In this document: one piece after another, positions 45,551 to 54,498 of the stretch
Numbering within the stretch: position 1 is the first letter of the stretch
Layout: every line of letters starts with the position of its first letter
Source of the DNA: Polynucleobacter sp. AP-Ainpum-60-G11
Lineage (GTDB): Bacteria; Pseudomonadota; Gammaproteobacteria; Burkholderiales; Burkholderiaceae
Direction of reading: 5' to 3'
DNA length: 64,000 nt
NCBI RefSeq assembly: GCF_018688375.1
Contig: NZ_CP061318.1
Coordinates: forward strand, 496,001 to 560,000
The notes under the pieces: generated by a model
Told to the model about the DNA's origin: nothing
What the model saw: only the letters and a program-made list of their open reading frames with translations
The model's database searches: none
Made by a program: the position numbers and the translations under genes

Positions 45551-46524
45551 GAGTGCGCCCCAAAAGAGGTTCGCCTCAGTAGGGTTAGTAGATAAAGGCC
45601 GCCTAAAACTGCTGTCACGACACCAACAGGAATTTCAATTGGTGCAAAGAGGGTTCGCGCAATCAGATCCGAGCTGAGCAATAAGATTCCACCGCCTAAA
45701 CAGGAAAATAAAATCTGCACTCGTTGTCGTCCACTGGAAAGCTTTCTTACTAAATGCGGAGCTGCTAGTCCAACAAAAGCCACTAAACCAGTTTGGGCCA
45801 CTGCGCACCCTGTCGCAAGTGCAAGAATGCCAATCAATACCAAGCGAAGTTGATCTAGTGGCAAACCTAAAGTGCGGGCCGTATTTTCTCCAAGTGATAA
45901 AGCATCCAGGACGGGGCTAATGATGAGGGTAATGAGCAGGCAAATCACTAAAGCGATGGCCATGATCGCAACACCAGACCAACTCAGGAGTGTGGTGTTA
46001 CCCAACATAAAGGATTGAATGCTTTGAAACAGATCAGGGCGAATAAATGTGAATAAAGAGTTTGCTGCTCCTAAGATGACGCTGATGACCACTCCGGATA
46101 ATAAGAGTCGTAAGGAACTTTTATAGCCGCCTGCCAAGAGTAGGGAGGCCAGTACACCAATCAGAGCCCCAAAAAAAGCACCGCCATTCAGACCAATGAT
46201 GTCTAGCCAAGAGTTACCAAGATAGGCAAAGCAAAGGATGCTGCCAACACCAAGGAGTGCACCGGATGCGCTTCCTAGAAGGTAGGGGTCGGCCAAAGGA
46301 TTGCGAAATAGGCTTTGGGCGATACCGCCGGCAAGACCTAATAAAGCTCCCGCAAGATAGGCGCCCAATGAGCGGGGAAGTCGAATATCAAATAACACCG
46401 TTTGATCTGATCCTGCCATGTTCCAACTGGCACCGATACTTCCAAGTAAGGTTCCAAGCAATACCAGAACCGCACTCAGAATGAGTAGTCCGGATAACTT
46501 GCCTAGAAAATAGTTTTTTTGCAT
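45547..46524 (-). CDS. btuC: Vitamin B12 ABC transporter permease
   Basis: 325 residues, about ten helices, FecCD family; signature RLPRSLGAYLAGALLGLAGG and NPLADPYLLG near residues 50-90. I take the ATG at 46524, which overlaps the btuF stop by one base (TAATG); an in-frame ATG at 46557 would overlap btuF by 34 bases and has AGAGAAG-like sequence inside rather than before it. Confidence 0.88.
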   Translation of the reverse strand: MQKNYFLGKLSGLLILSAVLVLLGTLLGSIGASWNMAGSDQTVLFDIRLPRSLGAYLAGALLGLAGGIAQSLFRNPLADPYLLGSASGALLGVGSILCFAYLGNSWLDIIGLNGGAFFGALIGVLASLLLAGGYKSSLRLLLSGVVISVILGAANSLFTFIRPDLFQSIQSFMLGNTTLLSWSGVAIMAIALVICLLITLIISPVLDALSLGENTARTLGLPLDQLRLVLIGILALATGCAVAQTGLVAFVGLAAPHLVRKLSSGRQRVQILFSCLGGGILLLSSDLIARTLFAPIEIPVGVVTAVLGGLYLLTLLRRTSFGAHS

Positions 46525-47432
46525 TACCGAGATGATGACATCTTCTCTTGTACGCATTGAGAAATAATGAGTGCTGCTTCTCCCATGCGTGGGCCAGGGC
46601 GCACCAGGACATCATTTTGATCGCCATTAAATACACAAATCTGATTTTTAGAAACTGCTGGAATGGAATTCCAGCCCGGACGTTTCTGAATGTAAGCAAC
46701 AGTTGATTCGGTCAGGAGGATGACATCAGGCTTTGCTTGCACCACAAACTCAGGATTGATTTTTGGAAAAGGCCCAAGTGATTTTGGAATGATATTTACT
46801 AAATTCAACTGAGTCAGAATTTCACCAATAAAAGAAGTGCCTCCAGCGGCAAAGGGCGCGGGATTGACTTCAAAGTACACGCGAATATTTCTATTGCCCG
46901 AGGATAGCTGTTTACCAGCACGCATGATTTCTTTTTGAATTTGATTCCACACACGAGTGCTCTCAGATGTGCCCAGTATGAGATCTAGTTTCTGAAGGGC
47001 GCGTTCCTCGTCAGCTATAGATTTCACATCCAATGAAAAAGTCTTAATGCCTAACCCATTTAGTCGTGCGACCACTGGAGAGGCTTTTTCAAGCAGTACG
47101 ACATCTGGCTTGAGTTGCACGATCCGCTCGATATTGATATCACCCATTCCGCCAAGCTTAGGCAAACCCTGGATTGATTGAGGCCAATTAGAAAATCGAT
47201 CAACACCCACCAAAGCGCTGCATTTGCCCAAAGCGCAAACAGACTCAGTGAGTGATGGCAGAAGACTCACAATGCGCTGCGGTGGCTTATCAAAAGCCAC
47301 CGAAACCCCTCTGTCATCTGTTACAGAAATCGGGGTGTCTGCAAGAATGGCTAAAGAGAAAAAAAGTAAAAATAAAGCAACGCCGATTGTCAGATAGCGA
47401 GCGCGCGTTGAGGGCCATATAAGCTTATCCAT
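46524..47432 (-). CDS. btuF: Periplasmic cobalamin-binding protein
   Basis: 302 residues: an N-terminal hydrophobic signal (about 13-31, cleavage near LADTP), then two lobes joined by a long helix. Class III binding-protein pattern: PPQRIVSLLPSLTESVCALG, LPKLGGMGDINIERIVQLKPD, and RPGPRMGEAALII near the end. Delivers B12 to BtuCD. It is 14 bases downstream of btuB. Confidence 0.88.
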   Translation of the reverse strand: MDKLIWPSTRARYLTIGVALFLLFFSLAILADTPISVTDDRGVSVAFDKPPQRIVSLLPSLTESVCALGKCSALVGVDRFSNWPQSIQGLPKLGGMGDINIERIVQLKPDVVLLEKASPVVARLNGLGIKTFSLDVKSIADEERALQKLDLILGTSESTRVWNQIQKEIMRAGKQLSSGNRNIRVYFEVNPAPFAAGGTSFIGEILTQLNLVNIIPKSLGPFPKINPEFVVQAKPDVILLTESTVAYIQKRPGWNSIPAVSKNQICVFNGDQNDVLVRPGPRMGEAALIISQCVQEKMSSSR

Positions 47433-47446
47433 ATTTATTTACTGGA

Positions 47447-49546
47447 TTAGAAGTTGTATTTAGCGCTAAGAAAAATTGACCTAGGGTCATTTGCGTAATA
47501 GTAGTAACTATTTCCGCTACTATTGCTTGGGAACTGAACGTAACCGTAACCCCCATAAGTTGAGTACTGTGCATTACCAACATTTTTCACGGTTAAACGA
47601 GTATCCCAATTTCCCGTTCTATAGTTCGCATAAATGTCACCTACTGCATATGACGGCATGACGTTAAGACTGCTGTAGTAGGAGGGGGCGGCATCATAGC
47701 GCTGATTACTAACGTAATTCACTACACCACCAAGAGACCAATTATTGTTCAGTGCGTAAATAGCTCTAGCATTTAGTAATAGGTTTGGTACCTGTGCAAT
47801 AGCCTGATTTTGATATGGTCCGTTCGCATAAAAAGCATTCTGCACTGTACCGCCGCCACCGATAGAAAGTTGAGAAGTCACGGCAGAGAGGAAATTTAGA
47901 TTTGCACCAGTTCTATTGATGTTGTAAGGCGAATTAGAATTGTTATAAGTTGCAGGGTTGTACAAAATTTCATTTTGGGAGACTGAGCTAAAAACTGCTG
48001 CAGTCAAATTTGTTTTGAGTAGCTGCCAATTGCCACCAAGTTCATAGGTTTGAGCAGTTTGCGGTTTTAGAATGCCGCCAAATGATGGACTTCCTCCAGC
48101 GCTAGACCAAGTCCAAAATTCATCTACATTGGGAAAGCGATAGGATTGATTCCATTTGATGTAAATCCGCTGTCCTTCAAGATATTTGAAATTAAATGCG
48201 ATATCTCCAGCATTTGCTGAGTATGTTTGATTTGGGTTGGGATTGGCTGAACCATTCCAGATACTTACGCCATTGGCACTGGCGCTCTGTGTTTGATATC
48301 TATAGCCTCCAGCAAAATCTATGACTCTAGTTAGCGGATTTCTTTGAATTAAATACACGGATTGGTTGTAAAGGCTTGCATTGGCGGAGCTGGCTATAGG
48401 GTTGATTACTGCGCCTTGTGCTTGGGCGGATTGATTCATGATGCTGCTATAGCTAGCAGCAGATGATTGATTTGCTTTATTGAACTCGTAGCCAACAATG
48501 CTCGTTCCAAATTTACCAAAGTCACCTTTTATTCGAGGGCTGAAGTTGGCTTGCCATCCCTCATATTTTGTAAAGGATGGGCTTATAGTTGGAAAGGCTC
48601 CAACACCCGAAGCGGTAGTGGAGTAATAAGGCTGAGTAAAGAAGGTAGTTTTGGCGCTGTAGAAACTATCAACTTCTAAATTAAAAGTATCGCTTAATGC
48701 TTTAGCCAGACCCATTCTGATTCCAGAATTGTCGACAGCAGTGCCCGATCCAATGTTATTAAATTTTGCAAGTTGTGGATTACCTTGCCCTACTTGTCCA
48801 AGCGTACCTCCTGGCATTTGCTGATTAGAGTAGCTATAAAACAGATCGGCATAAACATTATCCCTCCCCCCTAATGACTGCGTTACTTTGCCATCAAATG
48901 AATAAGCATTAGCAGCCGAGTTTTGACGCCAGCCATTCGTATTGGAGGTATTGGCACTTAATTGGACAGTTGTTTGATCTATGGTATTTCTAAAGATGGC
49001 ATTATTTACTAGGGTGTTGAAGCTACCATAGCTAGTTGATGCTTGATTAAGAGTTTTACTTCCACCATTTGTGATGATGTTAATGACACCCCCTAAGGCA
49101 CCATTACCATATTGAACGCTGGCTCCACCCCGCAATATTTCAATACGGTTAATTGAGTCGAGTGGAATTGATTCCCAAGATATCCCCGATGAATCAATGG
49201 GATTGATGCGTTGCCCATCAACTAGAATAAGAGTTGTATCTTTAGCTGTGGGACCATACCCACCCATGTCCACGGTTGCGCCAAGGTTTAGTTGCCCGCC
49301 TGCAGTACTTCTTATATTCAAGCCGCCAATCTGCGACAAAATGTCTGGAATATTAGTGGACGTAGATTCCGCAATTTCTTCGCGGGTAATCACTTGAACA
49401 TTCGCAGGAACTTCGTTGAGGTTCTCCTCAAAGCGTGAGCCTGAAACAATGACCGTTGATTGCGAGCCTTGAGCTGCTGAGTTAAGTGTGATGGCTGCAC
49501 CGCAAAGAAACGCGACTAATGATTTACTGCTGAACTGCTGTTTCAT
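47447..49546 (-). CDS. btuB: TonB-dependent outer-membrane cobalamin receptor
   Basis: 699 residues: signal peptide (1-25), TonB box region STVIVSGSRFEEN, plug domain (about 40-155, with EILRGGASVQYGNGALGGVINII pattern around 133-155; shorter landmark RGGASVQYGNGA), a 22-strand barrel rich in Asn/Ser/Tyr, and a terminal Phe (SAKYNF), as needed for barrel assembly. Assignment as BtuB rests on the cobalamin riboswitch in its leader and the btuFCD genes after it. Ribosome site AGAAGG lies before the start. Confidence 0.9.
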   Translation of the reverse strand: MKQQFSSKSLVAFLCGAAITLNSAAQGSQSTVIVSGSRFEENLNEVPANVQVITREEIAESTSTNIPDILSQIGGLNIRSTAGGQLNLGATVDMGGYGPTAKDTTLILVDGQRINPIDSSGISWESIPLDSINRIEILRGGASVQYGNGALGGVINIITNGGSKTLNQASTSYGSFNTLVNNAIFRNTIDQTTVQLSANTSNTNGWRQNSAANAYSFDGKVTQSLGGRDNVYADLFYSYSNQQMPGGTLGQVGQGNPQLAKFNNIGSGTAVDNSGIRMGLAKALSDTFNLEVDSFYSAKTTFFTQPYYSTTASGVGAFPTISPSFTKYEGWQANFSPRIKGDFGKFGTSIVGYEFNKANQSSAASYSSIMNQSAQAQGAVINPIASSANASLYNQSVYLIQRNPLTRVIDFAGGYRYQTQSASANGVSIWNGSANPNPNQTYSANAGDIAFNFKYLEGQRIYIKWNQSYRFPNVDEFWTWSSAGGSPSFGGILKPQTAQTYELGGNWQLLKTNLTAAVFSSVSQNEILYNPATYNNSNSPYNINRTGANLNFLSAVTSQLSIGGGGTVQNAFYANGPYQNQAIAQVPNLLLNARAIYALNNNWSLGGVVNYVSNQRYDAAPSYYSSLNVMPSYAVGDIYANYRTGNWDTRLTVKNVGNAQYSTYGGYGYVQFPSNSSGNSYYYYANDPRSIFLSAKYNF

Positions 49547-49657
49547 GATGAACCTTCTGCCTTCGAATCACCTAGCTAACTTCCCCGTAAGCTGGGTCGA
49601 ACAGAATTTCACTTTTTGAGAGTTCAGGCGTCAATTGGGCACCTCGCCAGTTTGGCA

Positions 49658-49688
49658 GGGGATGCTTCATCGGCGCGCGAAGATCCCC
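49658..49688 (-). promoter_or_regulatory. Hairpin between riboswitch aptamer and btuB (likely expression platform)
   Basis: On the minus strand GGGGATCTTC ... GAAGCATCCCC forms a GC-rich stem 30-40 bases after the B12 box. There is no U run, so control is more likely through ribosome access or Rho than intrinsic termination. Confidence 0.5.
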
Positions 49689-49699
49689 GTCCGCAAAAT

Positions 49700-49866
49700 T
49701 CCACCTGTCTTGGCCGGTATCCGGGCTAGTAAATCTCAGAATCTGGCCTTCCCATGCAATTGACTCGCACAGTGGCTTACTCAGACTCCTGACACCTTCA
49801 CCTTGAAGTTGGGGTGTATTTACTTACCGTTGCGGGGGCAGCACACGTTTAGTGTTTCCCGTTTAA
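49700..49866 (-). promoter_or_regulatory. Cobalamin riboswitch
   Basis: Conserved elements in order on the minus strand: GGGAAACAC near 49853-49861, GCCCCCGCAACGGTAAG near 49824-49841, AAGCCACTG, GGGAAGG, and the B12 box AGCCCGGATACCGGCC at 49712-49727. It lies in the 433-base gap upstream of btuB, which contains no gene. Binding of cobalamin should shut down btuB-F-C-D. Confidence 0.95.
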
Positions 49867-49887
49867 CTTTATTGCACTGCAATAAAG
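49867..49887. promoter_or_regulatory. 21-bp perfect palindrome at the btuB promoter
   Basis: Arms CTTTATTGCA and TGCAATAAAG around one central base, touching the 5' edge of the riboswitch aptamer. Its position is where the btuB transcript should start. It could bind a dimeric regulator, or form a hairpin at the start of the leader. Confidence 0.5.
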
Positions 49888-49979
49888 CACCACGACCCCG
49901 CAATTCTATCTCAGGCTGGACCCAAATCGGCCTAAAAAGCCAAAAAAGCCTACAATAAGGGCTCTAGGATTAAGGATTC

Positions 49980-50597
49980 ATGACAGCATTAGACAAGCAC
50001 CCCGAAAAAAATCTGATTCGTTTGCAGCTGAGCCAAAACTCGGTGTTAAAAAGCTTGGATCCTGAAGCAATGGCTGATTTAGAGCGCCACCTAGTCATCT
50101 CAGACCTCAAAAAATCAGAAATCCTGCTGCATCAAGGTGATCACCAGATGGAGCAGTACTTTGTGCTGGATGGAATCCTGAAGCGTATTGTTTCTAGTGC
50201 AGATGCAAAAGAGATGATTTTGCGTTTTGCCATCGAAAAAGATATTGAAACAAGCTATGCAGCTTGGCGTCTCAAAACAGCAGCCCCATATAGCATTGCC
50301 TCCGTAACCAAGGCTCGTGTTGCCCGCATGCCCCTCAAGAAGTGGGCTGAGTTTTTGAATGTCCACAAGCCTCTCAAGGAAAGCTTTGAGTTTGAAGTCA
50401 TGCGCCTCATGAGTGAGATCATGGCCCATACGATTACTTTACATATGCTCGATGCGCCAGGCCGGGTAGAGCGGTTTCTACGTAAATACGAAGACTTATT
50501 TGAGTTGCTCCCTAAAAAAGAGCTGGCTGCCTATCTCAACCTCTCTCCAGAGACTTTAAGTCGCCTCAAAACCAAGCACAAAGAGCTTTTTGTCTAG
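49980..50597 (+). CDS. Crp/Fnr family regulator without cysteines
   Basis: 205 residues: a cyclic-nucleotide-binding-like sensor domain (about 18-125), dimerisation helix (about 130-160) and a helix-turn-helix whose recognition helix reads SPETLSRLKTK. The E-x-x-S-R pattern is the one Fnr uses to read TTGA half-sites. The protein has no cysteine, so it cannot hold an Fnr-type Fe-S cluster; the sensed signal is unknown. It lies 211 bases upstream of oxc in the same direction, and a TTGAC-N4-GTCAA palindrome lies between them, so control of the oxalate genes is likely. Confidence 0.85.
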   Translation: MTALDKHPEKNLIRLQLSQNSVLKSLDPEAMADLERHLVISDLKKSEILLHQGDHQMEQYFVLDGILKRIVSSADAKEMILRFAIEKDIETSYAAWRLKTAAPYSIASVTKARVARMPLKKWAEFLNVHKPLKESFEFEVMRLMSEIMAHTITLHMLDAPGRVERFLRKYEDLFELLPKKELAAYLNLSPETLSRLKTKHKELFV

Positions 50598-50632
50598 TTA
50601 GAAACCCCAGTTGGTTCTAGATTTAAGGGGAA

Positions 50633-50648
50633 ATTGACCGAAGTCAAT
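50633..50648. promoter_or_regulatory. Fnr-like operator ATTGAC-CGAA-GTCAAT
   Basis: Perfect 6-base arms around a 4-base spacer, close to the Fnr consensus TTGAT-N4-ATCAA. A TAAGAT hexamer at 50670-50675 is where a -10 box would lie if the site were centred at -41.5 (class II activation). Proposed target of the adjacent Crp/Fnr regulator. Confidence 0.6.
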
Positions 50649-50797
50649 GATGAACCCCATCCCCAAGCCTAAGATTCATCTCAGCCTCAACGGGAACGTC
50701 GATAGTTACCCGTGGCATTACTAATAACTTAATTGGAGACAGTTGGCGAAAGCTAAATTGCACTGAACATGTACTTCGTTCGGGCAGTGTAATTAAC

Positions 50798-50803
50798 TAT
50801 AAA
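50798..50803 (+). promoter_or_regulatory. TATAAA hexamer directly before oxc
   Basis: TATAAA ends 5 bases before the oxc ATG, and no ribosome site is visible. A start at or next to the ATG would give a leaderless mRNA. The matching -35 (TTCGTT) is weak. An imperfect CACTG...CAGTG inverted repeat spans 50761-50789. Confidence 0.35.
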
Positions 50804-50808
50804 TTTCT

Positions 50809-52518
50809 ATGACAACAGACAATCAAAATACACAAGTTACCGATGGTTTCCATCTCGTCATTGATGCCTTAAAAGCAAATGACCTAGATACTATTTTTGG
50901 TCTCGTTGGTATTCCAATTACCGACTTGTGCCGTTTGGCTCAAGCTGAAGGATTGCGCTTCATTGGTTTCCGACATGAGCAGCATGCAGGTAATGCTGCA
51001 GCGATTGCAGGTTACATGACTCAAAAGCCTGGTATTTGCATGACTGTGTCAGCGCCTGGTTTCTTGAACGGCTTAACGGCTTTGGCAAATGCCACCGTGA
51101 ACTGTTTCCCTATGATTTTGATTTCCGGTTCAAGCGAACGTGAAATCGTTGACTTGCAGCAGGGTGATTACGAAGAGATGGATCAGCTTAATGCTGCTAA
51201 GCCTTATTGCAAGGCTGCATACCGTATTAATCACATTGAAGACATCGGCATTGGTTTTGCTCGTGCAATTCGTGCAGCTGTTTCTGGTCGCCCAGGTGGT
51301 GTGTACTTGGACTTGCCTGCACAACTATTGGCTCAAACAATGCCAGTAGAAGAAGCGAAGAAGTCTATCTTCAAAGTAATCGATCCAATTCCACGTCAAA
51401 TCCCTGCGGCTGATGCAGTCGAGCGTGCATTGAATGTATTGAAGGGTGCTAAGCGTCCTTTGATTCTCTTGGGCAAAGGTGCTGCTTATGCTCAAGCCGA
51501 TAAAGAAATTCGTGACTTGATCGAAAAATCTGGCATCCCTTATTTGCCAATGTCGATGGCCAAAGGTTTGCTGCCAGATAACCATCCACAATCTGCTTCT
51601 GCAGCACGTTCATTTGTATTGGCCGAGGCTGATGCGGTGATGTTGGTTGGTGCGCGTTTGAATTGGTTGCTTGCGCACGGCAAGGGTAAGACATGGGGCA
51701 AAGATCCTAAGAAATTTATCCAAATTGACATTCAGGCAAATGAAGTTGATAGCAACGTGCAAATTGACGCACCATTGATCGGTGATATTGGCTCTGTTGT
51801 TGGCGAGCTCCTCAAAGGTATTGCTGCCGTTCCTAAGCCAAGCGCTGAATGGATTGGCGCAATTAATGAGAAGAAAGATAAGAACTTGGCTAAGATGGCC
51901 GAGACTCTTGCTAAGGAAGCTTCACCAATGAACTTCCATGGTGCATTGCGCGCTATTCGTGATGTGATCAAGAAGAACCCAGACGTGAACTTGGTTAACG
52001 AGGGTGCAAACACACTCGACTACTGCCGCGCAATTGTGGATATGTACAAGCCGCGCAAACGTTTTGACTCCGGTACTTGGGGAATTATGGGTATTGGTAT
52101 GGGCTACGCTATTGGCGCTGCGGTAACAAGTGGTTTGCCTACAGTTGCAGTTGAGGGTGATAGTGCTTTTGGTTTCAGCGGCATGGAATTAGAAACTATT
52201 TGCCGTTACAACTTACCAATCACTACAGTTGTATTTAATAACAACGGTGTCTACCGTGGTACTGACGTTAACCCAACTGGTGGCGCCGACGTTGCTCCAA
52301 CAGTATTTGTTAAGAATGCACGTTACGACAAGATGATTGAGGCCTTTGGTGGTGTTGGTTATTACGTAACTACTCCTGCTGAATTGGAAGCGGCATTGAC
52401 TAAGGCAATCGCCGAGGGCAAGCCAGCCTTAATTAATGCGGTAATTGATGAAACAGCTGGTACAGAGAGTGGTCGTTTAACTAACTTAAACCCATCCACT
52501 GCTGCCGGTAAGAAGTAA
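50809..52518 (+). CDS. oxc: Oxalyl-CoA decarboxylase
   Basis: A thiamine-diphosphate enzyme making formyl-CoA and CO2 from oxalyl-CoA. 569 residues, the family length. The N-terminal domain has the catalytic Glu57 in [15 protein letters not shown]; the C-terminal TPP motif runs from [13 protein letters not shown] to VFNNN (about 450-480). It is followed by frc after 76 bases. No Shine-Dalgarno is seen; see the TATAAA note. First enzyme gene of the oxalate locus. Confidence 0.95.
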   Translation: MTTDNQNTQVTDGFHLVIDALKANDLDTIFGLVGIPITDLCRLAQAEGLRFIGFRHEQHAGNAAAIAGYMTQKPGICMTVSAPGFLNGLTALANATVNCFPMILISGSSEREIVDLQQGDYEEMDQLNAAKPYCKAAYRINHIEDIGIGFARAIRAAVSGRPGGVYLDLPAQLLAQTMPVEEAKKSIFKVIDPIPRQIPAADAVERALNVLKGAKRPLILLGKGAAYAQADKEIRDLIEKSGIPYLPMSMAKGLLPDNHPQSASAARSFVLAEADAVMLVGARLNWLLAHGKGKTWGKDPKKFIQIDIQANEVDSNVQIDAPLIGDIGSVVGELLKGIAAVPKPSAEWIGAINEKKDKNLAKMAETLAKEASPMNFHGALRAIRDVIKKNPDVNLVNEGANTLDYCRAIVDMYKPRKRFDSGTWGIMGIGMGYAIGAAVTSGLPTVAVEGDSAFGFSGMELETICRYNLPITTVVFNNNGVYRGTDVNPTGGADVAPTVFVKNARYDKMIEAFGGVGYYVTTPAELEAALTKAIAEGKPALINAVIDETAGTESGRLTNLNPSTAAGKK

Positions 52519-52594
52519 TACGCAGGTAATAAACTCGTAATTTTTTAAGAATATATTTAGTAATACACAAGAAAGACTTAAAGGAGAATCAAAC

Positions 52595-53845
52595 ATGACT
52601 AAACCATTAGACGGCATTCGTATCATTGACTTTACACACGTACAGGCAGGCCCTGCATGTACTCAGCTATTGGCTTGGTACGGCGCTGACGTAATTAAAG
52701 TGGAGCGCCCAGGTTCTGGTGACGTAACACGTAGCCAGTTGCGCGATATCCCAGGTGCAGATGCTTTGTATTTCACGATGTTGAACGGTAATAAGCGTTC
52801 TTTGACTCTGGATACCAAGACTCAAGAAGGTAAAGAAGTTTTAGAAAAGATGATCAAGACATCTGACGTGATGGTTGAGAACTTCGGTCCAGGCGCTTTG
52901 GATCGTATGGGCTTTAGCTGGGCGCGCATTCAGGAATTAAATCCAAAGATGATCATGGCATCTGTAAAAGGCTTTAGCGATGGCCACTCATATGAAGACT
53001 TAAAAGTGTATGAGAACGTTGCTCAGTGCGCCGGTGGTGCAGCTTCTACAACTGGTTTCTGGGATGGTCCTCCAACAGTTTCTGCTGCCGCTTTGGGCGA
53101 TAGCAACACTGGTATGCATTTGGCAATTGGTATCTTGACCGCATTGATGCAGCGTCAAAAAACTGGCAAAGGTCAAAAGGTATCTTGCTCAATGCAAGAC
53201 GCTGTATTGAACTTGTGCCGCGTGAAGTTGCGCGACCAACAACGTTTGGACAAAGTTGGCTACCTCGAAGAATACCCACAGTACCCACACGGAACATTCT
53301 CTGATGTTGTTCCACGTGGTGGTAACGCTGGTGGTGGCGGTCAGCCAGGTTGGGTGTTGAAGTGTAAGGGTTGGGAAACAGATCCAAACGCTTACATCTA
53401 CTTCACTATTCAAGGTCACGCTTGGGAGCCAATTACCAAGGCTTTGGGCAGACCAGAGTGGGCAACTGATCCAGCGTACATGACTGCAGAAGCGCGTCAA
53501 GATAAGATTTTTGATATCTTTGCAACGATTGAAGAGTGGCTCAAGGACAAGACCAAGTACGAAGCTGTGGACATTCTCCGCAAGTTCGATATTCCTTGCG
53601 CACCAGTGCTCTCAATGAAGGAATTGGCTGCATCACCTGACTTGCGTAAGAGCGGTTCTATCGTTGAAGTGGATCACAAGGTTCGCGGTAAGTACTTAAC
53701 AATCGGTAGCCCAATCAAGTTTTCTGATTTGAAGATCGATGTTGGTCCATCACCAGTATTGGGTGAGCACACCGATGAAGTATTGAAAGATCTTGGCTAT
53801 AACGCTGACGACATTGCTAAGTTACATGCAGCAAAAGCGGTTTAA
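52595..53845 (+). CDS. frc: Formyl-CoA:oxalate CoA-transferase
   Basis: Moves CoA from formyl-CoA to oxalate, regenerating oxalyl-CoA for Oxc and releasing formate. A class III CoA-transferase of 416 residues, closely following the Oxalobacter enzyme. Catalytic Asp169 in [10 protein letters not shown]; intact tetraglycine loop GGGGQPG at 246-252; Gln48 where the Oxalobacter enzyme has Trp48, as in E. coli YfdW. Strong ribosome site AAAGGAGA. A good terminator follows at 53876. Confidence 0.95.
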   Translation: MTKPLDGIRIIDFTHVQAGPACTQLLAWYGADVIKVERPGSGDVTRSQLRDIPGADALYFTMLNGNKRSLTLDTKTQEGKEVLEKMIKTSDVMVENFGPGALDRMGFSWARIQELNPKMIMASVKGFSDGHSYEDLKVYENVAQCAGGAASTTGFWDGPPTVSAAALGDSNTGMHLAIGILTALMQRQKTGKGQKVSCSMQDAVLNLCRVKLRDQQRLDKVGYLEEYPQYPHGTFSDVVPRGGNAGGGGQPGWVLKCKGWETDPNAYIYFTIQGHAWEPITKALGRPEWATDPAYMTAEARQDKIFDIFATIEEWLKDKTKYEAVDILRKFDIPCAPVLSMKELAASPDLRKSGSIVEVDHKVRGKYLTIGSPIKFSDLKIDVGPSPVLGEHTDEVLKDLGYNADDIAKLHAAKAV

Positions 53846-53875
53846 TAACAATAAACAATATTTGTTTTAGTTTCG

Positions 53876-53902
53876 AAGGCGCTCCTAGTGAGCGCCTTTT
53901 TT
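53876..53902 (+). terminator. Rho-independent terminator after frc
   Basis: AAGGCGCTC-CTA-GTGAGCGCCTTTTTT: a GC-rich stem with direct T run, 30 bases after the frc stop. It separates oxc-frc from the PAS/frc2 part. Confidence 0.9.
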
Positions 53903-53940
53903 ATTCTTACTGTTTCCGAGAAAGTCTTTAGACTGATAGC

Positions 53941-54363
53941 ATGAAAACAAATATAGATTTAAACCAATTACTTGATTGTGTTGGTGATGCGGTGATTGTT
54001 GCTGATGCGTATGAAAAGATCGTGTTATGGAATGCGGCTGCTACCAGAATTTTTGGCTATTCCGAAGAAGAGGCGCTTGGAAAGACTTTGGATTTAATAG
54101 TTCCTGAGCGTCAGCGCCAAAAACATAATGAGGGCTATAGCAAGTCTATGGAGACCGGCACTACCCGTTATGGCACTTCATTATTGAAAGTCCCAGCTAA
54201 GCACAAAGATGGAAGTACTTTATCGATTGCCTTTACTGTGGGAATGTTATTTGATGAGAAACATCAGGCCAATGGTGTGGCAGCGGTAATTCGGGACGAG
54301 ACCGCACGTTTTGCTGAAGAACGAGCACTTCAAAAGCGACTTTCAGATCTTGAAAATCAATAA
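53941..54363 (+). CDS. Single-domain PAS protein
   Basis: 140 residues forming one PAS domain (about 5-125) and a short C-terminal helix; no kinase, HTH or cyclase part. The FixL-like stretch RQKHNEGYSKSMETGTTRYG places His62 where FixL has its haem-ligand histidine, but the distal arginine of FixL has no clear counterpart. It may sense redox, oxygen or a small ligand and act by protein contact. It sits alone between the frc terminator and frc2. Partner unknown. Confidence 0.85.
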   Translation: MKTNIDLNQLLDCVGDAVIVADAYEKIVLWNAAATRIFGYSEEEALGKTLDLIVPERQRQKHNEGYSKSMETGTTRYGTSLLKVPAKHKDGSTLSIAFTVGMLFDEKHQANGVAAVIRDETARFAEERALQKRLSDLENQ

Positions 54364-54498
54364 ATCTGCACCCAAATAGCGAATATGGGGCATCCCTTGT
54401 TGGTTGTGCCCAAAAAATAGGCATGCCATGTTGCACCGCAATCTGTCGCTGGTAAAATTGCCCTAATTCAAAATTTCAATCTTATTAGGACTTTAATC

